DNA of 25,542 nucleotides, taken from positions 1 to 25,542 of the forward strand of contig NW_026570631.1 of the NCBI RefSeq assembly GCF_019649055.1. Direction: 5' to 3'. Below are positions 8,693 through 20,077 of this stretch, in pieces. This DNA comes from Paramacrobiotus metropolitanus (taxonomy: Eukaryota > Tardigrada > Eutardigrada > Parachela > Macrobiotidae). How positions within the stretch are numbered: position 1 is the first letter of the stretch; every line of letters starts with the position of its first letter. The notes beneath the pieces were generated by a model. The model saw only the letters and a list, made by a program, of their open reading frames with translations. It did not search any database and was not told where the DNA came from. A program made the translations under genes and the position numbers.

Positions 8693-11310
8693 TATTGATC
8701 ATTTTAATTTGCTGTGCATAAATGAAAAATGTCTGAGCAAAAGAATGATGGTATTATGGTTTATTAAGGTGCAGTTTAAAACAATTTTAATCTATTCTAC
8801 TTATTACAAAGAATGCAAAATTCAGTGGTCTGCTGTATTCCCGTTTCGAGACTCAGCGCGGAAGTAAAGACATAGAAAAGTATAATTCAATAATTTTTTG
8901 TAATCAACTTATGGTTAAGTAAACCATATCTATAAACATCAATGCACGTTTCGTACAAGAGTTTTTTTTTTCGTATTCTGCAACGTCATTATTATAATTT
9001 TACAAACTCATATGCTTTTTAGTAGTTTTTAATCGAACGATTTTTAGCTATTGTCAAATTTATTTACCTAACATGATGTCGTTTCAAGTGCAATGTTTTT
9101 TTCTTATTCTGAGATGCAGACATCCGATGAAAACTATTGTACATGTACATATCTGTAGATTCTGTACAAACACATAGACAGCAAAACACCGGTAAAGCGA
9201 AGACGGCTCAATTACACATTTGCAGGAATATTACATAACTTACGATTTTTTACATAAACAATGATAAGCATTTTCATTAACCGCAGCACACCAATTTATG
9301 CGGTAATAACTCATAGTCCACGCATCTCGTGTGTAATTTGTACTAATTAACATGCAGACTGCCACCGCGCGACGCATAATGTAACCAAAACTCACTGTGG
9401 TTTCGTAATAATCCACACCGCATTGTTCAGCCGTAGAAAAACTACCGTGTACTTTGTATTGCGGAGCGCGATTGTCCGCCAAAATTCCTCATGTAATTAT
9501 ATATGGAGTCGGTGTACAATAAACTGCAAATAACTTCATTAGACATTCTCCAGTGCAGCGCTGCTTTTTAATTAACCCGCGTCGCGTAATCAAGACGCAT
9601 CCAGCGCCAAATCGTCGCTGACCTTATATGCACCTACAGATAGAGTCAAAGAGGTGCATTTAGCCACCGGCGACTTCATTTTCCTCACTCACTTTCACTC
9701 GACCTACATTTTATCTTCCACCATTGTTGGCTCGGACTGGATTAAATATACGAATGCGTGCTCCCGATTGGGGAGAATGGGATTGTTTTATTCAGCGTCT
9801 TGTTGTTGATTGAATATAACATACATACTCGTATATTGTGGAATACTCACATGCGCGGCGTTCGGTTGTGTTTGGGTACGGCTTGGATTTCACGACGAAG
9901 TTGGCAGTGATATAAGGTAAATGTTGCCGGTATCTTTTTGCAGTAAAACTAAATAAGAGCGTCAGTATGCTTTGATAATAAAAATCTGGCATTTTCGCGT
10001 TGGAAAATGAAACATGGATGCGCAATTGCGTTCAACGGGCACAATGCGATATGCACGTACCCGGAAAGAATGTTTCACCGCAATTATGCAACATATTGAC
10101 AAATAAATTTACCGACATAATTCGCGAAGCAAGTTAGTTTTGGTGCAGAGTACAAATTAAGGTACTGCTATCATTTCAGAGTTTTCCTTACTTCTGTGCT
10201 ATGATTTAACTCTGTCTAAAGCTTGCGAACAGTGTCCGTGTGAATGAAAATTCTGATGCAATTTTTTGTTTAAACGCTTAATTAAAATATTTGATACAGG
10301 GCACAAATTAATTACTCGTATACAGTCTTGTTTTGCGTGCGTTTTGAATACAACGTAGTAAATATTAACAAATAAATTAACGCCAGAAATACTAAAATGT
10401 TAAAAAAACGAATTTTAAATGTTGAAGTTTATAGTAATTTGCACGTCAGTGGCTCATATAATTTAAGTCAATTTATCATATCTTGAGGTTAATGTCTTGT
10501 TTTTCAAATGGGCTGAATCATTGTACGTACGTATTAACTACAAAATTAACGTCAATTATTTATTTCGTCATGCACGTGTTCTTGTCATTAGTAAATGTAA
10601 TTCGTTGAAATTGACTATCCGATTATTCGGGAAGTATTGACACTCTTCCATTACGAGTATTTCTGGAAATTCCCGGAAAATCTTTACTGAGACAGCACAG
10701 CTGAGTGATATTTGTGACGATATGCTGTCTCGTCTTATAGGGCAGTAATATACCGCCGCAAGCGACCATCTTCCAGCCGAGGAAAACCCGGCATCTTAGA
10801 GCATCTTAAACAATCATCCACTTTCACTTCCGATTATCCCATTTTGCTGCGGCCGCGATCTGTGGTACATCATGTAAGAGAGCAACAAGGACGATTATCA
10901 ACGTGACCACAATGCTAACACGCCGGCGTGTGTGTCAACATGTTGATTGCGCTTCCTTCACCGCCCACCCAAGACGCAGCAGCAGCGGCATAACACACGT
11001 TCCGGAATGCCAATTTTTATTGCCTAAATCCTTTTAACCGAGTCATCGTCATATCGCCAGTATAAAATAACCCTGTTCCGCCTCAGCAACGCCACCACTT
11101 ACTCCATCCCCGTTTACATTTTCGGCCACCGGAAGTGCTTTCTATATATAGCACGCTCGGGCTTTGCGTATCATAATTTTTTCCCGGAATTTTTTTAAAA
11201 AATTTATAAAAATAATAATCTGAGTTAGCCGGTAATATTTACCATGGATAGTATATAAAATTAATTGCATCGTTAGTTAAATTGTCTTGTGTTAGCCGTG
11301 CTCGTCGGGG
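8693..11310. other. Long upstream region of the convertase gene
   Basis: About 2.6 kb with no convincing gene. Most is AT-rich. Two GC-richer islands stand out, about 9560-9770 and 10720-11030. The second holds clustered palindromes (10918-10931, 10935-10946), a GCGGCCGC site near 10850, and directly precedes a TATA box. The minus-strand open stretch 9240-9482 (80 codons) shows no known motif. Given the downstream gene, this may be a regulatory domain for a neuroendocrine gene; that is inference. Confidence 0.45.
11061..11070 (+). promoter_or_regulatory. Candidate TATA box of the convertase gene
   Basis: TATAAAATAA, 250 bases before the start codon, with an initiator-like TCAGCA about 22 bases downstream (11083). 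A second TATA-like run (TATATATAG, about 11146) could serve instead. No transcript data. Confidence 0.4.
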
Positions 11311-14300
11311 ATGATGAATGTACAGATATCAGATAGGGCAAGCGTCTGGACAGTCATAACAGTGTGTTTGTTGGGTCATTTTATGCCGTCCTGCTCGGCC
11401 AGTTATGTCAACGAATGGCTGCTGGAAGTGCCGGGTGGGCCGAATATGGCCAAGGATGTCGGTGATCAGTATGGATTTCAGCTTATTAAACAGGTACTGA
11501 AAATGTAATATATACAAACAATAAGTACTGTATGTAAAATTATTAAACATGTATATAATTAATCCATATTAAATAAACGTGAATGCATTAAAATCATATA
11601 TTAGCTATTAAGGCAACGATGAATTACAACTAATAATAAGCTGTACATATTAACAAAACAAGAGCAAAACAGCAAAGTTTGATTAGTAAGTACAATACAT
11701 TAGTACAAATTAGCAAATTCAACAGAATAATCATTTATTTATGACAAAGTGACTGACTGGTAATTGAAATTCTTGTTGTAGTTTTCAGATGGCTTTCCTA
11801 ACATTTATGTCTTTCGGAAAAAACATTGGCCGGCCCGCCGGAAACGTGGAGTGGATGGAAACATTACGAGAACTTTAACAACCGATCAGCGGGTATTATT
11901 AAAGTGATTTCGTTCAATGTCACGTAAAAACGATTGCTTACACTATTACTTATATACATAGCATCGATATTCACCCGTGGATCAGAATGCATGCATTCAT
12001 TTAATCGTGAAAACAATGATTTAATAAGCGAAAACAGATAATTATATTTGTATAAGTATAAGGGATAAGCGCTTAAAGAAAAAAAGCGTTGCAATACCAA
12101 AGTTTTGTTTTACTTTTCATAATTTTATATTGCTATTATCGGTACCGGTTCTACCAGCTCGACAAGGGGTGAATACTAAGCCTTCATACTACGACCTTCA
12201 GTCATAATGAATGTGAACTTGCCATCAGTGCTCTTGTATTTAAGCCACAACTTTTTACAAAGCCCAGTTTATTCACTTGGGAACGCAGTCATAAACATGC
12301 GGTTGATTATAAGACTTTGCCACATACTATGTACTGAGTACATATGTACGGTTGAGTTTTTAGCGAATAATTTTGCACGCTGTACAGAATTAAATTTAGC
12401 GGGAATCCGTTATGCGCTATACAGATACGCTGGGCGGAGCAGCAATCAGCGAAAGTGCGCACGAAACGTGACTTCATCCACCGTGAAGCCGGCGAAGTGG
12501 ACGTGAGTGGAACATCCAATGTGCTGCTGCATCAGGACCTCCTGGAAGCCGGCAGCAGTGCCGGAACCGGACGCCTGCCGGCTAACAAGCAATCACATGC
12601 GCAATCCGACACATCGCTCTTCAATGATCCCATGTGGTCCCACCAGTGGTACATGGTAATTGTACTTGGTGGCGTTGCTTTCATTAATTAAGTTATACCC
12701 CGTTCTTTCTTCCTCTAGTTATTTGCGTATGAAAGAACTCTGATAACCTGATAATTTATTTCATAATAAAACGTAATTGAACAATAAAATTTACAAATGT
12801 TTGTCGAATCGGGAAAAATTTATCACTTCTGTCTGTTCCGGCAGTGTTCGCTTTACGAGGAAAGCCCCTGTTAATTTCTCAGTTGTATACTCGAATGTCT
12901 TTTGAATCAAAAAAATAATTTAAAAGTTTTATTTTAAGTTAAATGATTTCGAAGCATATCGTATTAATACTTGTTCCAATCCATTCCTTTTCCTTCAGAC
13001 CTATAATTACCTACCTTTGAATTTTTTTTCGCGCCATGTGTACAGATAGATTGCAATTGGCAAAAACAAAAATACAAGCAAAAAATTGGAAAATTTGAAG
13101 GGTTTCGCATTACACTGTTAGACTCTGCATTGCATACCGCTTTACGCCATTGAATACGACTTCCACTTTCATAATTATGTACTAAAGTAGTCGCTCAGGC
13201 TCCTGATTTGGCAAATGGTTAGCTACTGGGCCCTCGCACTACGGGTACGATATTCAGTGCCTTAGTAAACGAACCCATTTAGCAGTTTCTCGGACAGCTC
13301 TAATAACGAGCTAGCTTTGGAATAAGAATTTGCAATATTGCATTACCATGTACTGTATTTATTACAAGTTATTAATCACTAAATAATCGGTTATCTAGCA
13401 ATATTTATGTAATTATGTTTAGTTAGACGAACTGGTACCCAGCGGGCGTGCCATGCGCTCCATGATTCCCTCGGACCCCAAAGTCAGCAGTCTCAACGTC
13501 TTCCCGGCATGGCAGTCGGGATACACCGGGCAGGACATTGTAGTAACAATTCTGGACGATGGTAATTATTATGATCCCGGCAAACGCGTATTTCTTGTTG
13601 CCAACAATGTGATTAACTGCTCCAACATTTTCCTGTAGGAGTGGAAACCAATCACACCGATCTGATATCGAATTATGTATGTACTTGGGCGGTACAATTA
13701 CTTTTGCTTATACACTGCTCCATGAGATTACGAATTTGCAAATATTGCAAATTGCAGTTTACAAATATCTTCAAGTTTTCGCCCTGTATTACTCGTGACT
13801 TGTACCTAATGCGAACAAATTTCCGCTGATGTAATATATTACTGGTTGTCTTAACAATAAAATCTGGTAGGATCCAGATGCAAGCACAGACATCAACGGC
13901 AATGACCGGGATCCATCGCCGCGCTACGACAATCCCGAGGATACCCATCATGGAACGCGGTATGTAGAAAGGTCACCATCATAAATACGTGCTGCTACAG
14001 CTAGAATTTATGTATAACCGAGAACCATTATTTGCCTAAAAGAGACGATTGCACACAAATGCAGTTGTGTGCATAGTTCAGCATAATTTGAGTTTTTTTA
14101 AGTACTCGTACATGGCGTTGAATTGTTAAGCTGAAGTAACCGGTCGATGTGTTTAGGTGTGCGGGTGAAGTGGCCATGCAGGCTAATAATAACATTTGCG
14201 GCGTGGGGATCGCCTATAATGCCCGCATCGGCGGCATCCGGATGCTGGACGGCATTGTCACCGACCGGGTGGAGGGCGAGGCCTTCTCCTTCAACAACAA

Positions 14301-17300
14301 CCACATCCACATTTACAGCTCTTCCTGGGGTCCGAGCGATGATGGGAAGACCGTGGAGGGGCCGGGTCTGATGGCGTCTAGGGCCTTTGAAAAAGGCGTC
14401 ACCGAGGTGATCATGATAACAGAATCAAATCATTTGTATTAAATTTTTAAATCCTAGAAGTACGCGTACATCATAGACTGTAATTTGTAGTACAAGAGCA
14501 ACCCGATTTAAGCCAATGCATTTTTCAGTGCTCTGCGTTTACTTAGAACGTCTACGGTTCTGCTGCAGCGGATAATTTACAGATGTTAATTGTTGGCACA
14601 CCTACCATGCACATTATTAAATTTTGTTTTGTCGCATATACATAGAAGTACTTTTCTAGTCAGCTTTGGGTTGTGATCGCTACCCAAGGAAGGTAAGCGG
14701 TGACGGTTTGAACTGTGAACTAAAAGCAAAACAATAAGGTAAATCTTTCGTATGCGGCGGCGTTGCTTGAGGTCAAGGAAGACATAAAATTGGTGCATGT
14801 AGTACAGTGGCTACATGTTAATACACTGAGAGCATAATTAATTATGCATTTGGCTGGCTGTTCATTCAGACTGCATGTACTGAATGCATAACGTCGCAAG
14901 GCGTCCGTGATTAAAAACGTATTCTGTATATATTTACAAGATCTATCAAATTTTTTTCTTTTTGGCCAGAGATTTACACGAACATTTGAAAAACCAGAAG
15001 ATATATCGATGGCGCACAATTAATTAAAGCAGTACGTTTTAATTATTATTGCCTGAAATGAAAGTGTCGAATTTACGGTGCCGTACGCGTACTGATTAAA
15101 GCTACTATTGTACAGATTCCGTGTTGATCAATCTTTACCATAATTGTCATATCTGCCCTTTATTTAATTTATTTTATGAGTACACCATTACGCCAGCAAT
15201 AAGAATAAATTGTCTGCAATAATTAGGGTCGCCAAGGAAAGGGCGTTCTGTATATTTGGGCGTCCGGCAACGGAGGAATTAACGGCGACAGCTGCGCGTA
15301 CGACGGATACGCCTCCAATATCTTCACGCTCAGCGTAGGCAGTACCACGGAACGGGGACATTTTCCTATCTACGGGGAGATCTGTGCGTCCACCATGGCG
15401 GTCACATATTCCAGCGGATCGCTCAAAGAGGGCAAAATAGTCAGTAGAACACACCTGCGTCCGCGAACTCAGCGCATGTTGTTGCATATGGTGCAATGCT
15501 AAGAGCACATCCGCTATTTGAATCAGCTTCATTTTCATAATATTTGACATAACAGCCCAATAGAAAATGCCGATTGGATTTGCAAGATTTTTTCGTTCGA
15601 TCAAAATTAAAAATTTTAAATAATTAACGATTTTGAAAATAAAAAATGAGCAGTTCTTATTCTCTAACGGAATTAATAAGAGTTTTAAATATGCTGTTAA
15701 CTGTAAGCGGTTACCATTAGATTCGATTTCATTGAATCATTAGCAACATCTTCTGGCGCCCATGCACTACGAAACGATTATATAATGTCTTGGCCAACAA
15801 ACTCTTTCTTACAAAAACTATACAGTTTTATTATGTTATGGTGATTTATTAAGTATTTTTTTTACTACAACTTCTTCACTTGTTTCAGATCCTTTTATTT
15901 TTTATTTATTCTGCAGTGATCGAATACGTGCTCAGTCTCAATACGAATTTTACCAAATACGAAATACGAATACGAATTTATACTGTTTTGAATAACATTT
16001 TAATTAATTGCTCGTTTATAAATTTCGCAGATTAGCACGGATATTCTGAACAGCTGCACAACCGAGCACACCGGCACATCCGCATCCGCACCATTAGCCG
16101 CCGGCATGATCGCACTGGCTCTGGAAGCAAAGTCAGTGCAAAACACATAACCATTTCTCTAATAAAAATGGCAAAAAACTATAATGATTTTCTTCTTCGC
16201 TTTCTGTAGTCCCAGTCTGACGTGGCGGGACATGAAGCACATTGTGGCATGGAGTGCCGACCCTTTTCCGCTGCTGAACAATCCCGGCTGGAGTGTCAAC
16301 GGTGCCGGTTTGCTGGTCAGCCCGGCGTTCGGCTTCGGTCTGATGGACGCCAATAAGTTGGTGAAAGCGGCCAAAGTCTGGCAGACTGCCCCGCCAAAGG
16401 TCAAATGCGTTGTACGCAAAGCCGGCGTGGAAGATCTGTAAGGGCAATATTTTCTGTACTGGGAACGCTTGAGTACGATTACAAAATAACTCTCAACTAC
16501 AGAAAGTAAGATTACGAAATAACTATAATTTTTATTTTTAGTGCATTTACTCATAACCGCCCGTTGCGGGTGCAGGTTCGAACGCAGGCGTGCCACGACA
16601 GCGGCAACGAAATTAATTATCTGGAGCATGTGGAGACCGTTCTATCACTTTCCCATCCTAAGCGCGGTGCCGTGCGAATATTTCTGGAAAGTCCCATGGG
16701 TAATTAATCATTTACACTTTATGTAAATGCACCTCCGAAGTAGCAGCAAGGACTGCATAAAAAATGTTGTATTATTTTACAGCTTCACTGTATGGTTATT
16801 CTCTGTTCTTTTTCTCTTAATAAAGATTCTTTTGTAACTTGTATTTCCATGAGGAAAGTTTCCATTTCTTGCAGTACAAACACTATGCACTCAATGAACG
16901 AGTACTCTGTACTGGCGTTGAAAATGAGAACATATTAATATATATATATTCATTGCACGATAATACTGTAATTAATCATGCTCTTTATGATAAACTGTTT
17001 GGGTAACTACTCATTAAGCGGAGCAAAATTTGTGAATTAGTGATGTTGAATCCTCTACTTTTCGGTATACCGTATAGGTACTCGCACATTAATCGCACCC
17101 CGCCGGGATGCCGACGTGGCGCCGGATGGTTTGAATGGATGGTCATTTGTGTCTGTCCACAACTGGGGAGAAAATCCACGCGGAATGTGGACAGTCATAA
17201 TGGAAAGTCATGTCAGTGCAAGCCTAGAATCAGCTCAATTTCGGCATAACATCATAACATGTCACTTTGATCATTCATGTATTATAATTAATTTTAATAA

Positions 17301-18017
17301 ATATGTAATCAGCAAGGATGTATTATGGAAGGTTTGATTAATATTGTAACTATTTTTATTTCTATCTGCCTTAGAGCCTTACCATCATTAACCGTATCAA
17401 AATATTTTAAAACGTGTACTTAATTAATAAAGTAAATATACTGTACAAGTATGTGTGCGACGCTGTAGTTGTGCATAGTTATTTAAAGAAAATTGTTGTA
17501 ATTGTATAATGAATTTGATAATAATTTTGAAACCGCCACAAGGTAAACTTTAGTTCAAGTAAAACCGTCAGAATAAACTGATGTAAACGAAATTATCTTT
17601 ATTATACAATTTCATACGCTGTCTGTACAAATAAAGCTGTGTTATGGAAAACTAATTTCTCGCTGTACGGTAGTCGTATAATGCATAGGCACAGTTGTAC
17701 ATGCTGATATCTTTTTGCAGTTTTTATTTGCAGTTATTGTATTATTGTAGGCGAATCAGAGCATCGGGTCGCTGCACTCACTGCGGTTAATCTTCCATGG
17801 AACAAAGCAGGAGCCGGCATCCACCCGCATTCTCCGCAACTGGCGCATCAAACAAGGCGCCGCTTTCCATCCGGATCTGAATCAGCCGGTGGCTCCGCCG
17901 GTGGTGGCGCTCATTTTCCCCACATCCACACAGGATTCGGCGGCCAAACCGGCAAATCTCACGGCCACGCCCGGCTCATCCCATACATTTATCGACTGGT
18001 TGAAAAGCTGGGGCTGA
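11311..18017 (+). CDS. Prohormone convertase, PC1/3-like, thirteen exons
   Basis: Exons: 11311-11493, 11782-11892, 12425-12655, 13423-13561, 13639-13676, 13871-13959, 14157-14406, 15227-15439, 16031-16131, 16210-16437, 16542-16699, 17078-17211, 17751-18017. They total 2142 nt, 713 residues, frame closed. Order: signal peptide (about 1-31); prodomain with an internal RRKR site (80-83) and the terminal RTKR site (110-113); S8 catalytic domain with Asp220 (ILDDG), His261 (HHGTR), oxyanion Asn362 (WASGNGG) and Ser435 (GTSASAP); then a complete P domain ending LRLIFHGT. It should cleave peptide precursors after paired basic residues in secretory granules. PC1/3 affinity rests on DGIVTD, VEGPG, GRQGKG and NNPGW-NGAGL-V. 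Asn at 362 argues against PC2, which has Asp. No Cys-rich domain or transmembrane span follows, unlike furin. Odd points are a long linker after RTKR and RGA replacing the P-domain RGD. An AATACA variant poly(A) signal lies at 18043. Confidence 0.93.
11893..12424 (+). other. Convertase intron 2
   Basis: 532 bases, GT to ACAG. An open plus-strand stretch (12207-12506) runs through it into exon 3 but has no recognisable motif before the exon and is treated as chance. Confidence 0.7.
12656..13422 (+). other. Convertase intron 3
   Basis: 767 bases, AT-rich, GT to TTTAG. At about 13195-13265 there is a GC-richer stretch resembling a decayed tRNA or tRNA-derived SINE (see findings). Nothing else recognised. 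Confidence 0.7.
14050..14073. repeat. Short perfect hairpin in convertase intron 6
   Basis: Nine-base arms TGCACACAA and TTGTGTGCA with a 6-base loop, inside the intron between exons 6 and 7. Function unknown. Confidence 0.8.
14407..15226 (+). other. Convertase intron 7
   Basis: 820 bases, GT to TTAG. Minus-strand open stretches (14586-14798, 14720-15019) lack family features. No gene seen. Confidence 0.7.
15440..16030 (+). other. Convertase intron 8
   Basis: 591 bases with a GTCAGT donor and CGCAG acceptor. A short run of AATACGAA-type units (about 15940-15980) forms an imperfect tandem repeat. No gene seen. Confidence 0.7.
16700..17077 (+). other. Convertase intron 11
   Basis: 378 bases, GT to TATAG. 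It contains a TA-dinucleotide run near 16935-16949 and the 14-base word TTTCCATGAGGAAA also found at 8151. No gene seen. Confidence 0.7.
17212..17750 (+). other. Convertase intron 12
   Basis: 539 bases with donor GTCAGT, the same donor sequence as introns 8 and 9, and acceptor TTGTAG. Both splice sites keep the P-domain frame. No gene seen. Confidence 0.7.
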
Positions 18018-19489
18018 CCATTATCACAATATTTTATTTTTAAATACATATAAAAAACGAAAATTAATGGCGATTCTTAGGCTGTCATAACTACAGTAAA
18101 TCCATGATTTCCATTAATACATACATAAAAAATTTAGCCGTTCGCGCTGCGGTTGGGCTTTAACGATACGTTTTCAGCATAATTATTGCGAAGCGGAAAG
18201 TGATCTCAAAATGCACTGAAGTTATTACAAGACGAAGTGTACTAACTTTTTGGCCGGTCTTCCTATTCGTTGTTTGTATCGAGGTTCTATATTTTTGCTT
18301 GGTTTAATGCAGTGTGTGCTCGTCGACGATTAAAATGGCGGCGATTCAACCAAGTACCGTTCACACACACAAAAATTCTTGGAAAATGATAATATAAAAA
18401 TTTTCGTAAAAAAACGTGAGTTCTTTTTAATTTAAAACGAACGTAAAATCATTTGCGCGCCTAACTACGCTGCGTGTTATTAAATTTCTTTTTTTACACG
18501 GTTACGATAATTGTGGTTGTGTTTCGTACTTCGTTACGCCAGTAGCAAACAAACTCATCACGCTGACCATTATTCGGAGCTGATCAAAAATTTCCATGTT
18601 GTGTTCTTGCAATTACCGTACCGTTGGTACAGGAAAATGGCCCTCGACACCGCCAAAATTTTCGCATAAAGGCAAACATAAAGAGCATGGAGTTCTCCAC
18701 CAAAAATATTTTCCATTGTGATGATTTTTGATCTGACACAGATTTAAGCTGCAGTTGAGCAAGAGCTCTTGCAGTTTTCTTATCCCGGAATAATGGGAAT
18801 ATGTTTGATCGGTCATTATTTTTGACCTAGAATAATTACCGTTAATCAGTATAGTTTGCTGTTGTTCCTCTCCCTTCGCCCATTAATGATTGACCGATAT
18901 TTTCCTGGCAAATTTGGACTGAACTGCGCACACTGCAGCAGCGTGCTGCACACATCCTGATTGCTTTTTCCTCGCTGGTCTCCCCCCATTGTCAGCAGCC
19001 AACAAAAATAGGCCCAACCTGCCACTTATTACCCCGAAAAGATTATTTTCCCTTCTCTCTCTGTTTCTCCTTACGGATTTATCTTTCGAGAAAACTGCGT
19101 ATGGATAGACAATAGCCAGCGAGAGACAAACAAGTCCCCGATACCGAGAAAGCCTTCTCTCTCTCTGGTCTCTTTTGGGCAGCTGCACACACACAGCGTA
19201 CACACGGAACAGTCCACTATCGTTCTGCTGAGAATTATCCGGTTATGTCAGATGGCCATTGGTCGTGCTGCTGCAGATCCGCATGGACCGTGTATATTTA
19301 ACACGCTGCAGCGGCGCCCAGCACATGGCATTTTCAACGCTCTAGCATTTTGTCGAGCTCTTCAGTTTTTTCTAGATTATTTTCAGTTTTATTTATCCGC
19401 TGACTACATCTAAGCGGGGAATATCTTCCCGTCTGCAGGGACCTAGCATTGATCTGGTCACCGGGAAGCATATTCTTCTCCTAGATGGG
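18018..19489. other. Region between the convertase and the unknown minus gene
   Basis: No convincing gene. It holds the convertase 3' end, a YY1-like AAAATGGCGGC at about 18331-18341, a CT/GA-rich stretch at 19047-19170 and a TATATTTAA box at 19293-19301 in a GC-richer context, which looks like a core promoter on the plus strand. The minus-strand open frame 18883-19203 overlaps the CT-rich tract, is rich in Arg and appears to be accidental. TTTATT at 19388-19393 is a minus-strand AATAAA. Confidence 0.45.
19388..19393 (-). terminator. Candidate poly(A) signal, minus strand
   Basis: AATAAA on the minus strand, about 97 bases past the stop codon of the unknown open frame ending at 19490. It supports a real 3' end there. 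Confidence 0.4.
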
Positions 19490-20077
19490 TTAGCCGGTTG
19501 GATGGTTGGATTTATTTAGCCGCCATTTTGATTTTTGTGTGGAGGGGATCGCTGACGCCGATGTGGCCGTGGGACGTGTCGGATCATAGTCATGGTGCTG
19601 GTGGTTGTTGAACATGACTAGATCCTGACTCTCCCCACGGCTAATCGGATTATTCGACGGGATGTTGAACGTGGACGGCGAGTGCGGGGTTGAAACGGTG
19701 GATGTGGCTGCGGTGATAGATTGATTATATTCCCGTTTTGGAATTAATCCTGTTATATCACCGGGTTGCATTTTATCGCTTAAACCTCCGTACACGACTT
19801 TTATCCAATTTTGTCCTTGGATTTTTATATTTTTTTTCTGAAAATATCTGTGCTTTCAAGTTACAACATTATTTGCTGCTTGCCAAATTAATTTTTTAAA
19901 TAAATTTTCTTGTGGCGCAAAGTTATAAGCGTAACTCTGGGTTTCGTTTTCCGGATATGCAAAGTCAGCCTGACTGTTCAAATATGCATAACCGGAAAAA
20001 GTAATTCGGCGTTCATTTTTAATGGTTTGAATATCGCTACAGGTTAAAAACTTGATTAAAATAATTTCAACGCGCAT
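19490..20077 (-). CDS. Unknown protein, terminal exon plus possible upstream part
   Basis: I do not recognise this. One minus-strand frame is open from an ATG at 20077 to a TAA at 19490 except for a single TGA at 19858-19856. The 3' part (about 19832-19490) has codon use like a true exon and encodes a Ser/Thr/Pro/Asn-rich tail with a His-rich patch (NNHQHHDYD), ending KSNHPTG. A TTTTCAG acceptor lies just before it at about 19839, in phase 0. The 5' part (20077-19859) is AT-rich with several Tyr residues and a NETQS glycosylation site. Either a very short intron (about 30 bases, gttgta to tttcag) removes the TGA, or the two parts belong to different exon sets, or the upper part is chance. A hydrophobic stretch at 20653-20426 minus might be an earlier exon, with no real support. 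Confidence 0.3.

Noticed and set aside
9240-9482. 80-codon minus-strand open frame upstream of the convertase
   Set aside because: No ATG at its start, no recognisable domain, AT-rich codon use.
15188-15604. 138-codon minus-strand open frame
   Set aside because: Lies over convertase exon 8 on the opposite strand; the sense strand carries the conserved S8 motifs.
15940-15985. Possible CRISPR-like or satellite array of AATACGAA units
   Set aside because: Units are irregular and only a few; no spacers. Simple local slippage in an intron of an animal gene.
18883-19203. 106-codon minus-strand open frame
   Set aside because: Overlaps a CT-repeat tract that encodes Arg/Glu runs; no motif, no splice or poly(A) support.
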